A stretch of 64,000 nt of DNA from Kordia periserrulae (GCF_003054265.1 NZ_QBKT01000002.1:310001-374000); one strand, 5' to 3'; shown: positions 1 through 9,223, counted from the stretch's first letter. Numbers and translations: made by a program. The notes: generated by a model from the letters alone, not told the origin.

Positions 1-809
1 TCATTAAGCGCACGTAGAAACGTTCCGACATCTTCTGCAGAGGCAACCATGGCACCATAATCGGTTGTTTTCAAATCTTCTTCCACGCCAACATGGTAAC
101 CGCTCATCAAATTTTTCATGTCAATTTCATGAATAGAACCGTAGGTATTATAAAGTCCAAGCGGCGTTAAAAATGTGTCTTTCATGTACTGAAACTTGTG
201 GTTGCCAGTAACTTTTTGAATCAATTCGGAAATCAAAATATAATTTGTGTTGGAGTAGGCATACGAAGTGTCAGGCGCGAAATCTGCAGGCAAATCGAAA
301 ATTCGTTCCAAGGCTTCTTCACTACTATTTGGCGGATTTCCCCAAAAATTAGGTGTATCGGTCACGTTCGGAATGCCGCTTCGATGCTGTACGAGCATTC
401 GCAGCGTAATTTTATCCGCATTGGCAATTCGATTTGTATACTCAGGAAAATACATAGCCAGTGTTCCGTCTAACGATACTCGTTTACTGCTCACTAATTT
501 GGTAATGGCAACGGCGTCGTACAACTTGCTAATACTCGCAATTTTGAACAGCGCATCTGGTCTTGCGGGAATCTTTTCTTTACTATCATGCCAGCCAGCA
601 GTATACCAAACAGGTGCTTTTCCTTTTGTGTATACATACACAATAATTCCGTCAAAACCATAATCGGCAACCTTATCTACTTGCGCTTGTACTGTTTTGG
701 GAAGTGGTTGTATCCATGCTGTTACAATAGGCCACGGAACAAACCACAAGGAAATAAAAGTTCCAGTCAAAAGAAGAATCCGTATGATGTGTATTTTTTT
801 AAATTTCAT
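1..809 (-). CDS. Serine hydrolase, class C beta-lactamase family, 3' end outside window
   Basis: The minus-strand frame is open from an ATG at 809 to the window edge, so the C-terminus is missing. The N-terminus has a hydrophobic segment (about residues 9-30) that should act as a signal peptide or membrane anchor. The catalytic domain follows: an SxxK motif (SISK, Ser92 and Lys95) and the second-motif tyrosine in YSN (Tyr185-Asn187), in the order expected of class C beta-lactamase/DD-peptidase-like hydrolases. The third motif (KTG/HxG) would lie beyond the edge. In Flavobacteriaceae such proteins act in the cell envelope as esterases or peptidases; the substrate cannot be inferred. It starts 76 nt after the acyltransferase at 886-1995 on the same strand and could be co-transcribed with it. 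Confidence 0.88.
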   Translation of the reverse strand, partial: MKFKKIHIIRILLLTGTFISLWFVPWPIVTAWIQPLPKTVQAQVDKVADYGFDGIIVYVYTKGKAPVWYTAGWHDSKEKIPARPDALFKIASISKLYDAVAITKLVSSKRVSLDGTLAMYFPEYTNRIANADKITLRMLVQHRSGIPNVTDTPNFWGNPPNSSEEALERIFDLPADFAPDTSYAYSNTNYILISELIQKVTGNHKFQYMKDTFLTPLGLYNTYGSIHEIDMKNLMSGYHVGVEEDLKTTDYGAMVASAEDVGTFLRALN

Positions 810-885
810 GATTAGGTGTTCGTTTTTTGATGTGATGTAAAATTAAACGTAAAAAATAACAGACGACTCATGTTCTCTTGAAAAC

Positions 886-1995
886 TTACGAAGCTTCTTC
901 TTTTGTGATGGAAAGTGCGTTCTTGTTCTTTTTCTGAAACAAAGGAAAATTCCAGCGCAAGCCAAAAAATGGTCTTAAAAAAGGAATTCTTCTAATGATA
1001 AGTTCATAAATTAGAAAACATCCCACAAAAGTAAGTACTGTAATGATGACAAAAGCGACCATTGCGGGCAAATGATACGGCAACACAACATACGCAGCCA
1101 AATACAATACAATCATGTGAATAATATACACAGGATATGCGGCGTTGCTCAAATACGATAACGTTTTGCTAGGTTTGTTGAGATATCTGTTGCAAAAACC
1201 AAAGACAGCAAAAATCCAACAATTGGATTCGATAACGGTCAAATAGCCTGGAGCTTCTGTAGCGTATACGACAAATCGCATGGTAAACAAAACCGCCGCG
1301 ATTCCTGCATACAAAAAGCGCCACTTTCGTACGTTTTTCCAAAACGATTTCCCAGCATACATGTTTAAAAACCCAAAGAAGAACGCCAACAATCCTAAAA
1401 AGAATCCGTGCCATGTTTCTGCATACATCGCAAACGGTTTTGGTCGTAAAATCGATACTTCTGCTATAAAAAAGAGGTTTATCGACAACAGTCCTAAAGG
1501 CGTTTTGAACAATTTCTCAAACCACTTTTTTAAAGAAGAATCTTGTCGTTTTTTTAGCCATAAAAATACAGGCAACAATAGTACAACATAACAGAAAATA
1601 TTCCCCAAAAACCATAAATGTCCAAAGTGCGGATAATAATCCAACGCCATTTTGTAATATTTCTGAAATACAAATATATGTAGCGGCGTGATGGCAATCA
1701 TTCCAAACACAAAAGGTACTAAAATGCGTTGGGTACGTTCGGCAAGCAGTTGCCACCAATTTCGTTTTTGCATCGCAAAATACAATCCCATGCCCGACAC
1801 ATAAAACAAAATCGGAATGCGCCATACGTTCAACATCGTCATTGGTTTCCATAACCCTTCCGAAAGTTCATCGCTTCGTATAAAAGCAATAAACATCGCC
1901 CACGGTTGAAAAATAATGGCAATATGATAGATAAGTAACAAGCCAATTGCAATGACGCGAAGCCAATCTATATCGTATCTTCTAGTAGTTTTCAT
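886..1995 (-). CDS. Acyltransferase family 3 membrane protein
   Basis: A 369-residue protein with about ten hydrophobic segments and the hallmark R-X10-H motif in the first membrane helix (Arg13 and His24) of acyltransferase-3 proteins such as OatA, NodX and MdoC. The family moves acyl groups, usually acetyl or succinyl, onto exported carbohydrates. The short cytoplasmic tail is basic and there is no SGNH domain, so it is the stand-alone form. The neighbour downstream on the same strand is an envelope serine hydrolase, which fits a pair modifying and hydrolysing envelope esters, but that link is inference. The acceptor is unknown. Confidence 0.88.
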   Translation of the reverse strand: MKTTRRYDIDWLRVIAIGLLLIYHIAIIFQPWAMFIAFIRSDELSEGLWKPMTMLNVWRIPILFYVSGMGLYFAMQKRNWWQLLAERTQRILVPFVFGMIAITPLHIFVFQKYYKMALDYYPHFGHLWFLGNIFCYVVLLLPVFLWLKKRQDSSLKKWFEKLFKTPLGLLSINLFFIAEVSILRPKPFAMYAETWHGFFLGLLAFFFGFLNMYAGKSFWKNVRKWRFLYAGIAAVLFTMRFVVYATEAPGYLTVIESNCWIFAVFGFCNRYLNKPSKTLSYLSNAAYPVYIIHMIVLYLAAYVVLPYHLPAMVAFVIITVLTFVGCFLIYELIIRRIPFLRPFFGLRWNFPLFQKKNKNALSITKEEAS

Positions 1996-2057
1996 GGTGT
2001 AATTTTTAGTGAATTAAAAAAAGTAATCTTATCCTTTTCCGCAGTGTAGCAGCAATT

Positions 2058-2636
2058 TTATTGCAACATCTCCGCCACAACAGGACGCGCTTTTTCCACT
2101 GCTTCTAAATCGAGTGTAAAACCTAATGGTTGTAGTTGTGCCAATAACATTTCATAAATTGGTTTTACTTGTGCAAAATCGCCTAAAACCGTTTCTCTTG
2201 GTGTCATTCCGTAACTATTTTTCAGGGTTTTATCTGCGCCTGCATCTACTAAAAGTTGTACCATTTCAATACGCCCAAAAAATGCTGCGGTATGCAATGC
2301 TGTGGAACCGTCGTTATTTTTAAGTGATACATCTACTTTGGCGTTGATTAATGCTTTGGCAATGTCGATTTTGTTAAACGTAACTGCGGTAATTAGTGGA
2401 GTAGAACCACTCATTGGTTCTTTCACATTCAAATCGCTTCCTGCTTTGATATGTTGTTGAACCGCTTCTAAATTTCCCGAAAGAACTGCAGTGTGAATGT
2501 CAACCGTTGGTGCTTTTACCTTGGATGTTTGATTGCTTTTAGAACCATTTTCCTGTGCGCAAGAAGTTAAGCTTATACTAATGGCTACAATCATAATAAA
2601 GATGAATTTTGTAAAGAATACGTGTGATGTTTTCAT
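2058..2636 (-). CDS. Ankyrin-repeat lipoprotein
   Basis: A 192-residue protein with a type II signal peptide (lipobox LTSC, Cys26), so it is probably anchored in the envelope. Residues about 43-150 contain three to four ankyrin repeats, with recognisable GSTPLITAV, GSTALHTAA and GMTPRE turns spaced about 33 residues apart. Ankyrin repeats bind proteins; small periplasmic ankyrin proteins of this size are common in Flavobacteriaceae, and some are linked to catalase or oxidative stress, but nothing nearby supports that here. It is divergent from the membrane-anchored AraC-type regulator starting at 2871, with a 234 nt gap that probably carries both promoters, so the regulator may control it. 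Confidence 0.88.
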   Translation of the reverse strand: MKTSHVFFTKFIFIMIVAISISLTSCAQENGSKSNQTSKVKAPTVDIHTAVLSGNLEAVQQHIKAGSDLNVKEPMSGSTPLITAVTFNKIDIAKALINAKVDVSLKNNDGSTALHTAAFFGRIEMVQLLVDAGADKTLKNSYGMTPRETVLGDFAQVKPIYEMLLAQLQPLGFTLDLEAVEKARPVVAEMLQ

Positions 2637-2870
2637 GATACAATGTGTTAAAAGTTCGTGTTTTGATTTTTGTTGTTACAAAGATGTATCAAATCGTGAC
2701 GCATCAATAAACACGCATGATTCAAGAACTATCAAGTTTGAAGAATGGTTGTAACTTATGATGCAATAGTATCAATTATGACGCAAAACGGAATTTCATC
2801 ACACAAAATCAACACGTAAAACAGGGAAGTTTCTATAAAATGTATATATTCGTTTCGAAGCAACAAAAAC

Positions 2871-4967
2871 ATGTCAAAAACAGCATCGACAAGCGACTTT
2901 TTACAGAAAGCAAAAGCCCTCGTTTTAGCACATCTTTCCGATGAACAATTTGGCGTATCCGAATTGGCAGAAGCGACTAATATGAGTCGCTCAAATTTGT
3001 TGCGAAAAATCAAAAAAGAAACGCAGCTCTCAGCAAGTCAATTCATCCGAAACATCCGTTTGGAAAAAGGAAAAGAATTGTTGGAAGACACCGAACTGAC
3101 CATTTCTGAGATTTCGTATGAAGTGGGATTTGGCAATACGTCGTATTTTATCAAGTGTTTTAGAGAATTGTACGGATTTCCGCCAGGAGAAATTCGCAAG
3201 CAACCTACTGAAATAGCAGAAGAAATTGTTGAATCAGACATCCCAATAGCTTCTGAAACTACTGAAAAACAAGGCTTTTTCAATCAGCATGCAAATAAAA
3301 TCATCGTGGCGGCAACGCTTGTTATCATTGTATTGATTGTTTTCTTTTGGAAGGAAACAAAAGCCGATTCCACACAAACCGCAAGCATACAAAAGTCCAT
3401 CGCAGTATTACCATTTAAAAATATGAGTAGCGATTCCACTAATTATTATTTTGTCAATGGTTTGATGGAAGCATCTCTCAATAATCTTCAAAAAATAGAA
3501 GACCTGCGCGTGATTAGTCGCACTTCCGTAGAAAAATACCGAAACACCACGAAAACCATTACTGAAATTGCAGAAGAATTGAACGTCAATTACGTCATAG
3601 AAGGCAGCGGACAAAAAATTAGCGATGAGGTATTGCTGAACATTCAATTGATTGATGTGACCAGCGATACGCCCATTTGGGCAGCGCAATACAAGCACGA
3701 ATTGGGCGACATTTTTTCATTGCAAAATACCATTGCTAAAAAAATAGCAACGGCAATTCGAGCAACCGTCACACCAGCAGAATTGGCTTTGATAGACAAA
3801 AAACCAACGGAAAATTTAGAAGCCTACGATTACTTTTTACGCGGTTTGCAACCTTTACAAACACAAACTCGAGAAGATTTACTTAAAGCCATTTCATTAT
3901 TCAAAAAAGCAACAGAACTCGATCCTACATTTTCTTTAGCGTATGCAAAAATGGCGTTTGCGTATTTCTATTTGGACATTTATCAACAAGAAAAGCAATA
4001 CACCAACGCAATTAATGAAAATGCAGATAAGGCACTTTTGTACGATTCAACATCGGATCAAAGCCTGATTGCCAAAGCCTTGTATTATATCAACAATCAA
4101 GAATTCAATTTGGCAGTGCCACATTTGGAAAAAGCCTTGGAGTACAATCCGAATGCAGCTGCTGTGGTGTTGATTCTTTCGGATTTGTATGCGAGAGCCA
4201 TTCCGAACACGGAAAAATATTTAAAATATGCACTCAAAGGCGAGCAACTCAACATTCAAGCCAACGATTCTATTGGGAAAAGTTTTATCTATCTACACTT
4301 AGGAAATTCGCTTGTACAAACGGGTTTTGTGGAAGAAGCTCACAAATACATACAATTATCTTTAGCGGAAAATCCTAACAATCCCTACAGTCCGTATTTG
4401 CAAATATTTATCAACTACGCACAGCATAAAAATATTCAAAAAGCGACCAATCAACTGATTGCGGAATGGAAAAAAGATACACTACGAACCGATTTATTAC
4501 AAGAAATTGGCAAGTTGTATTATTTTCAGGAAGATTATCAAAACGCGTATCAGTATTATAAAAAATACAATGCTTTACGAGGTGATGAAACCATAGATAT
4601 CTATCCGCAAGAAAACTTAAAAATCGCGATTTCTTATGAAAAAGTAGGAGCGAAGGAAGAAGTCAAAAAATATGTTGATAAATATGTGTCGTATTGCAAA
4701 AGCGATGTTTCATTGTACAAATCGGCAAGTTTAGCCATGTTGCATTTATACGAAGGAAACCGAGAAGCAGCGATTGAACAACTGAAAATCTTCGCTACCC
4801 AAGACCATTTCCAATACTGGATTGTACTATTCATAGAAGAAGATCCGCTGATGAAAAGCTTACAATCGCATCCTGAGTACGCAGAAACCATTCAAAAAAT
4901 TAAGAATCGTTTTTGGAATAATCATGCGCAAACGAAGAAGATGTTAGTTACGAATGGACTTTTGTAG
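2871..4967 (+). CDS. Membrane-anchored AraC-family regulator with TolB-like and TPR domains
   Basis: A 698-residue one-component regulator. Residues about 13-112 form an AraC/XylS double helix-turn-helix: the first HTH contains TNMSRSNLLRKIKK and the second ends in GFGNTSYFIKCFRELYGFPPGE, a canonical AraC signature. A single transmembrane helix lies at about 143-160. Next comes a TolB-N/FlgO-like domain (about 175-300, opening SIAVLPFKNMSSD), then TPR repeats to the C-terminus. The DNA-binding part is therefore cytoplasmic and the C-terminal sensor should be periplasmic. The architecture resembles CadC-like or adenylate-cyclase-linked TolB/TPR regulators, here with AraC in place of a winged helix. 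The start ATG is preceded by an A-rich stretch. Confidence 0.9.
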   Translation: MSKTASTSDFLQKAKALVLAHLSDEQFGVSELAEATNMSRSNLLRKIKKETQLSASQFIRNIRLEKGKELLEDTELTISEISYEVGFGNTSYFIKCFRELYGFPPGEIRKQPTEIAEEIVESDIPIASETTEKQGFFNQHANKIIVAATLVIIVLIVFFWKETKADSTQTASIQKSIAVLPFKNMSSDSTNYYFVNGLMEASLNNLQKIEDLRVISRTSVEKYRNTTKTITEIAEELNVNYVIEGSGQKISDEVLLNIQLIDVTSDTPIWAAQYKHELGDIFSLQNTIAKKIATAIRATVTPAELALIDKKPTENLEAYDYFLRGLQPLQTQTREDLLKAISLFKKATELDPTFSLAYAKMAFAYFYLDIYQQEKQYTNAINENADKALLYDSTSDQSLIAKALYYINNQEFNLAVPHLEKALEYNPNAAAVVLILSDLYARAIPNTEKYLKYALKGEQLNIQANDSIGKSFIYLHLGNSLVQTGFVEEAHKYIQLSLAENPNNPYSPYLQIFINYAQHKNIQKATNQLIAEWKKDTLRTDLLQEIGKLYYFQEDYQNAYQYYKKYNALRGDETIDIYPQENLKIAISYEKVGAKEEVKKYVDKYVSYCKSDVSLYKSASLAMLHLYEGNREAAIEQLKIFATQDHFQYWIVLFIEEDPLMKSLQSHPEYAETIQKIKNRFWNNHAQTKKMLVTNGLL

Positions 4968-5012
4968 TTTTTTTAGTAGTGAGAATTGAGATGTGAGTAT
5001 ATGAGATTATTT

Positions 5013-5133
5013 CAAAGTACTTCTCGATACAAAATTCTTGCAGAATTTCACTCAAAGTGACACTTTGAATTTGAAACAATACACGTCCGTTCGAGTGATT
5101 TTTCGCAGAAAAATTGTATCGAGAAGTACTTTG
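5013..5133. repeat. Long imperfect inverted repeat, flavobacterial intergenic element
   Basis: The two arms 5013-5053 and 5093-5133 are imperfect inverted copies: each runs from CAAAGTACTTCTCGATACAA at the outside to a GAGTG/CACTC core inside. The RNA would form a long hairpin in either direction. The element occupies most of the 348 nt gap between the AraC-type gene and the TPR gene; the rest is A/T-rich with no ORF and ends in the terminator at 5281-5306. Confidence 0.7.
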
Positions 5134-5280
5134 AAACCTTCAAGTAATGAACAATTTAGTGTCCTAAGATAGTTTTACATAAACTATCAAACCAAAAACA
5201 TTAGCACATTTTCAAATTATCAAATTATCAAATTGACACATTGAAAAATCAAAAATGGTACATCTAAAATCGTACATAAA

Positions 5281-5306
5281 AAAGCGACTTCAAAAAAAGT
5301 CGCTTT
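5281..5306 (-). terminator. Rho-independent terminator of the TPR membrane gene
   Basis: Perfect 10 bp stem AAAGCGACTT/AAGTCGCTTT with a 6 nt loop. On the minus strand it is followed by a run of T, placing it 10 nt after the stop of the gene at 5316-5882. Confidence 0.8.
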
Positions 5307-5315
5307 GTAAAAATC

Positions 5316-5882
5316 TTATCTTCTTCGCATTTGCTGTCGGTTGCCGTAATGTTGTTTTGGCGCACTGGCAGCGCGTTTCATTTGCTGCTCCATCATTTTA
5401 ATCTGTTCCGTCAACATTCCGCGTTTATCAAGCGCTTTGGCTTCTTTTATTAAGTTTTTCGCTTCGTTCTTACGATTCTTCTGTGCCGCAATTCCCGCCA
5501 AGGTCATTTTTACCATAGCCATATCGTGCGACATGCTCAATCCTAACTTTTCCGCTTTACGCAGATGTTTCTCGGCTTGTGTCAAATTGGTTTGTGATGC
5601 CATGATACCATGTAAATAATAATAATACCCTTGTTGTTTACGCGTTAACGCCGCTTTAGGATTTTTGATGCGACCCAATAAGCGCTTTGCGCCATCAAAA
5701 TCTTGCTTGCGCAACTTTAAAAACGACAATAAAATAAATTCGTTTTTGTAATACAGTAAAATGAAAATAGCGGCTAACAAAATCAAAAAGATTCCGTTAC
5801 CGATGTAACCTTCGTAAAATTGATAAACTGCGTAGGCAAAAACTCCTGCCGCTATAATGAGTTTGATATTTTTATTGAACAT
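5316..5882 (-). CDS. Small membrane protein with TPR-like region
   Basis: 188 residues: two adjacent hydrophobic helices at about 8-24 and 30-46, then a helical, basic TPR-like region (about 50-165) with an AEKHLRKAEKLGLS segment typical of TPR helix pairs. The C-terminal tail is Arg/Gln-rich. The topology puts the helical domain in the cytoplasm. No catalytic motif is visible. The protein resembles conserved flavobacterial DUF2892/TPR membrane proteins of unknown function. It is divergent from rpmH and has its own promoter and terminator, so it is monocistronic. Confidence 0.8.
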   Translation of the reverse strand: MFNKNIKLIIAAGVFAYAVYQFYEGYIGNGIFLILLAAIFILLYYKNEFILLSFLKLRKQDFDGAKRLLGRIKNPKAALTRKQQGYYYYLHGIMASQTNLTQAEKHLRKAEKLGLSMSHDMAMVKMTLAGIAAQKNRKNEAKNLIKEAKALDKRGMLTEQIKMMEQQMKRAASAPKQHYGNRQQMRRR

Positions 5883-5908
5883 AAATTGGTATATATTTGT
5901 AGCGATTG

Positions 5909-5937
5909 CAAATGTATAAAAAACAAACGAAAATATT
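5909..5937 (-). promoter_or_regulatory. Bacteroidota-type promoter of the TPR membrane gene
   Basis: On the minus strand, TTTG (5934-5937) and TACATTTG (5909-5916) are separated by 17 nt and lie 27 nt before the ATG. They match the TTTG/TAnnTTTG consensus. The divergent rpmH promoter starts 13 nt away. Confidence 0.6.
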
Positions 5938-5949
5938 TTTTAAAATGTG

Positions 5950-5980
5950 TTTGTTAAAGTAAAAACTCTTTGTATATTTG
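5950..5980 (+). promoter_or_regulatory. Bacteroidota-type promoter of rpmH
   Basis: TTTG (5950-5953), 19 nt, then TATATTTG (5973-5980) followed by CGCC, an excellent match to the -33/-7 consensus. Transcription should start near 5985, giving a leader of about 70 nt for rpmH. Confidence 0.75.
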
Positions 5981-6052
5981 CGCCGCACTTTTGGAAAGGA
6001 ATCTCGCGTGCGTTTATATTAAATTCAAGAGAAATTAAAGATACATTAAGTA

Positions 6053-6211
6053 ATGAAAAGAACATTTCAACCATCGAAAAGAAAAAGAAGAAACAAGCAC
6101 GGTTTCAGAGAAAGAATGGCTTCTGTAAACGGTAGAAAAGTGCTAGCTCGAAGAAGAGCAAAAGGAAGAAAAAAATTATCTGTGTCATCTGAATTAAGAC
6201 ACAAGAAGTAA
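6053..6211 (+). CDS. rpmH: 50S ribosomal protein L34
   Basis: A 52-residue, highly basic protein opening [18 protein letters not shown] and containing the [22 protein letters not shown] core that is nearly invariant in L34. Length and sequence agree with the family along the whole chain. L34 is a small exit-tunnel protein of the large ribosomal subunit. It has its own promoter at 5950 and is followed by a terminator at 6232, so carB downstream is probably transcribed separately or by read-through. Confidence 0.98.
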   Translation: MKRTFQPSKRKRRNKHGFRERMASVNGRKVLARRRAKGRKKLSVSSELRHKK

Positions 6212-6231
6212 TGATATAGCAGTAATATAGG

Positions 6232-6266
6232 AAAGGTGTTGTTTTTTTAAGCGACACCTTTTTTTG
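6232..6266 (+). terminator. Rho-independent terminator after rpmH
   Basis: Stem AAAGGTGT/ACACCTTT, extended by a G-U and a G-C pair, loop of about 10 nt, then seven T. A carB start at 6264 would lie inside the T-run, which argues for the ATG at 6315. Confidence 0.85.
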
Positions 6267-6314
6267 TACCCAAATGTTTTTTTATTTTTACGCAACACAA
6301 CACACAACAAAAGA

Positions 6315-9170
6315 ATGCCAAAAAGAGAAGACTTAAAATCCATTTTAATTATTGGATCAGGACCAATCATTATTGGTCAAGCTTGTGAGTTCGATTACTC
6401 AGGATCACAAGCCTTACGTTCACTTAGAGAAGACGGAATTGAAACTATTTTAATCAATTCAAACCCTGCAACCATCATGACCGACCCTTCCATGGCGGAT
6501 CATGTATATTTAAAACCCCTAACCACACGTTCCATCATTGAAGTACTGAAAAAACATCCAAATGTGGATGCAGTTTTACCAACAATGGGCGGACAAACTG
6601 CCTTAAACCTATGTATTGAAGCAGATGAAAAAGGAATTTGGGAAGATTTCGGAGTAAAATTGATTGGTGTAGATATTGAAGCCATCAACATTACGGAAGA
6701 TAGAGAGCAGTTTAGAGAATTGATGGGAAAAATTGGTGTCGATATGGCGCCGCAAGCAACCGCAACTTCGTTCTTAAAAGGAAAAGAAATTGCCCAAGAA
6801 TTTGGTTTTCCATTAGTAATTAGAGCTTCGTACACACTTGGTGGCGCAGGAGCTTCTATTGTATACGACCCAAAAGATTTTGACGAATTGCTACGTCGTG
6901 GATTAGAAGCATCACCAATTCATGAAGTGATGATTGACAAAGCGATGATGGGCTGGAAAGAATACGAATTAGAGTTATTACGCGATAAAAACGACAATGT
7001 AGTCATCATCTGTTCGATTGAAAATATGGACCCGATGGGAATCCACACAGGAGATTCCATTACGGTGGCTCCAGCGATGACCTTATCAGACCGTACGTAT
7101 CAAAAAATGCGTGATATGGCGATTAAAATGATGCGTAGTATCGGTGATTTTGAAGGTGGCTGTAATGTACAATTCGCGGTAAGTCCAGACGAAAAAGAAG
7201 ACATTATTGCTATTGAGATTAACCCACGTGTATCGCGTTCTTCTGCTCTAGCGAGTAAAGCTACAGGATATCCAATCGCAAAAATTGCGGCAAAATTAGC
7301 AATCGGATATTCATTAGACGAATTAGACAACCAAATTACAAAATCTACTTCGGCGTTATTTGAGCCAACGTTGGATTATGTAATTGTAAAAATACCGCGT
7401 TGGAACTTTGACAAATTTGAAGGTTCTGACCGCGAATTAGGCTTGCAAATGAAAGCTGTAGGTGAAGTGATGGGAATTGGACGTTCGTTCCAAGAAGCCT
7501 TGCACAAAGCCACACAATCATTGGAAATAAAGCGTAATGGACTTGGAGCCGATGGAAAAGGCTATACCAATTACGATCAAATTATCAGCAAGTTGCGTCA
7601 TGCTTCTTGGGATCGTGTCTTTGTGATTTATGATGCCATTCAGATGGGAATTCCGCTGAGTAGAATCTATGAAATCACGAAGATTGACATGTGGTTTTTA
7701 AAGCAATACGAAGAATTATATCAACTAGAAAAAGAAATTTCGTCACACAACACGATTGATACCATTTCTAAAGAGATGTTGCTGGAAGCTAAGCAAAAAG
7801 GCTTTGCTGATAGACAAATCGCGCATATGTTGGGTTGTTGGGAAAGCGAAGTGTATAACAAGCGAGAAGAACTAGGGATCAAACGTGTGTATAAATTGGT
7901 AGATACCTGTGCAGCGGAGTTTGTTGCGAAAACACCATATTACTATTCAACGTTTGAAGCAGAAATTGAAACCGCCGATGGAAATCGTTATGTACACAAT
8001 GAAAGTGTGGTGTCTGACCGTAAAAAAATTGTCGTATTAGGTTCTGGTCCAAACCGAATTGGACAAGGAATTGAGTTTGATTACTGCTGTGTGCATGGTG
8101 TGTTAGCTGCCGCCGAATGTGGATACGAAACCATTATGATTAACTGTAATCCAGAAACGGTTTCGACCGATTTTGATACGGCAGATAAACTATATTTTGA
8201 GCCTGTTTTCTGGGAACATATCTATGACATCATTCAGCATGAAAAGCCAGAAGGAGTCATTGTGCAGTTAGGAGGACAAACCGCGTTGAAATTAGCGGAG
8301 AAGTTAGACCGTTACGGCATCAAGATTATTGGAACAACCTTCCAATCGTTGGATTTAGCGGAAGACAGAGGAAGTTTCTCAACCTTATTAAAAGAAAACA
8401 ACATTCCATATCCTGAATTTGGTGTTGCGGAAAATGCTGATGAAGCCTTAGCCTTGGCAGATGAATTGAACTTCCCAATCTTAGTACGTCCGTCGTATGT
8501 GTTGGGTGGACAAGGAATGAAAATTGTTATCAACAAGCAAGAATTGGAAGAAACTGTAGTAGACTTATTGCGCAAAATTCCAAACAACAAACTTTTGCTA
8601 GACCATTATTTAGATGGCGCCATAGAAGCTGAAGCAGATGCGATTTGCGATGGCGAAAACGTGTACATCATCGGAATCATGGAGCATATTGAGCCGTGCG
8701 GAATTCATTCTGGCGATTCCAATGCAACCTTGCCACCATTCAACTTGGGTGAATTTGTGATGCAGCAAATCAAAGATCACACAAAAAAGATTGCTTTGGC
8801 ACTAAACACAGTCGGACTCATCAATATTCAGTTTGCCATAAAGGATGATATGGTGTACATCATTGAAGCCAATCCAAGAGCATCGCGTACCGTTCCTTTC
8901 ATTGCAAAAGCGTACAAAGAACCGTATGTAAACTATGCAACGAAAGTCATGCTAGGTCACAACAAAGTAACCGACTTTGATTTCAATCCGCAATTGGAAG
9001 GTTACGCCATTAAGCAACCCGTCTTCTCCTTCAACAAATTCCCAAATGTAAACAAGCGTTTAGGACCAGAAATGAAAAGTACTGGGGAAAGCATCTTATT
9101 CATTGACAGTTTAAAAGACGATGACTTTTACAACTTATACTCACGTAGAAAAATGTATTTGAGTAAATAG
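6315..9170 (+). CDS. carB: Carbamoyl-phosphate synthase large subunit, short form
   Basis: 951 residues from an ATG at 6315 (MPKREDLKSILIIGSGP, the standard CarB start; an upstream in-frame ATG at 6264 falls in a terminator). Both ATP-grasp halves are complete: the first with GQACEFDYSGSQA and a GGAGASIVYD loop, the second opening VVLGSGPNRIGQGIEFDYCC with GGQGMKIV. The enzyme makes carbamoyl phosphate from bicarbonate, ATP and glutamine-derived ammonia for arginine and pyrimidine synthesis. E. coli CarB has about 1073 residues; this one stops shortly after the KSTGE segment that opens the C-terminal MGS-like allosteric domain, so UMP/ornithine/IMP regulation through that domain is probably absent. 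carA is not adjacent. Confidence 0.97.
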   Translation: MPKREDLKSILIIGSGPIIIGQACEFDYSGSQALRSLREDGIETILINSNPATIMTDPSMADHVYLKPLTTRSIIEVLKKHPNVDAVLPTMGGQTALNLCIEADEKGIWEDFGVKLIGVDIEAINITEDREQFRELMGKIGVDMAPQATATSFLKGKEIAQEFGFPLVIRASYTLGGAGASIVYDPKDFDELLRRGLEASPIHEVMIDKAMMGWKEYELELLRDKNDNVVIICSIENMDPMGIHTGDSITVAPAMTLSDRTYQKMRDMAIKMMRSIGDFEGGCNVQFAVSPDEKEDIIAIEINPRVSRSSALASKATGYPIAKIAAKLAIGYSLDELDNQITKSTSALFEPTLDYVIVKIPRWNFDKFEGSDRELGLQMKAVGEVMGIGRSFQEALHKATQSLEIKRNGLGADGKGYTNYDQIISKLRHASWDRVFVIYDAIQMGIPLSRIYEITKIDMWFLKQYEELYQLEKEISSHNTIDTISKEMLLEAKQKGFADRQIAHMLGCWESEVYNKREELGIKRVYKLVDTCAAEFVAKTPYYYSTFEAEIETADGNRYVHNESVVSDRKKIVVLGSGPNRIGQGIEFDYCCVHGVLAAAECGYETIMINCNPETVSTDFDTADKLYFEPVFWEHIYDIIQHEKPEGVIVQLGGQTALKLAEKLDRYGIKIIGTTFQSLDLAEDRGSFSTLLKENNIPYPEFGVAENADEALALADELNFPILVRPSYVLGGQGMKIVINKQELEETVVDLLRKIPNNKLLLDHYLDGAIEAEADAICDGENVYIIGIMEHIEPCGIHSGDSNATLPPFNLGEFVMQQIKDHTKKIALALNTVGLINIQFAIKDDMVYIIEANPRASRTVPFIAKAYKEPYVNYATKVMLGHNKVTDFDFNPQLEGYAIKQPVFSFNKFPNVNKRLGPEMKSTGESILFIDSLKDDDFYNLYSRRKMYLSK

Positions 9171-9187
9171 TTTTTTATACAATAAAT

Positions 9188-9213
9188 GTCACTTCGAGCG
9201 CAGTCGAGAAGTC
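9188..9213. repeat. Dispersed TCGAGCGCAGTCGAGAA half-site
   Basis: GTCACTTCGAGCGCAGTCGAGAA lies between carB and its terminator. Near-identical copies occur at 12696-12719, inverted at 12747-12770, and inverted at about 17633-17658. It is a dispersed intergenic element with no coding content. Confidence 0.75.
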
Positions 9214-9223
9214 ATACAAACTC

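Noticed and set aside
198-815. Three plus-strand ORFs overlapping the serine hydrolase gene
   Set aside because: They are shadows: the minus-strand frame is open over the whole span and carries the SxxK and YSN motifs, while these products match nothing and overlap each other.
6264-6314. Upstream in-frame start of carB
   Set aside because: It begins in the T-run of the rpmH terminator and adds residues absent from the standard CarB N-terminus.
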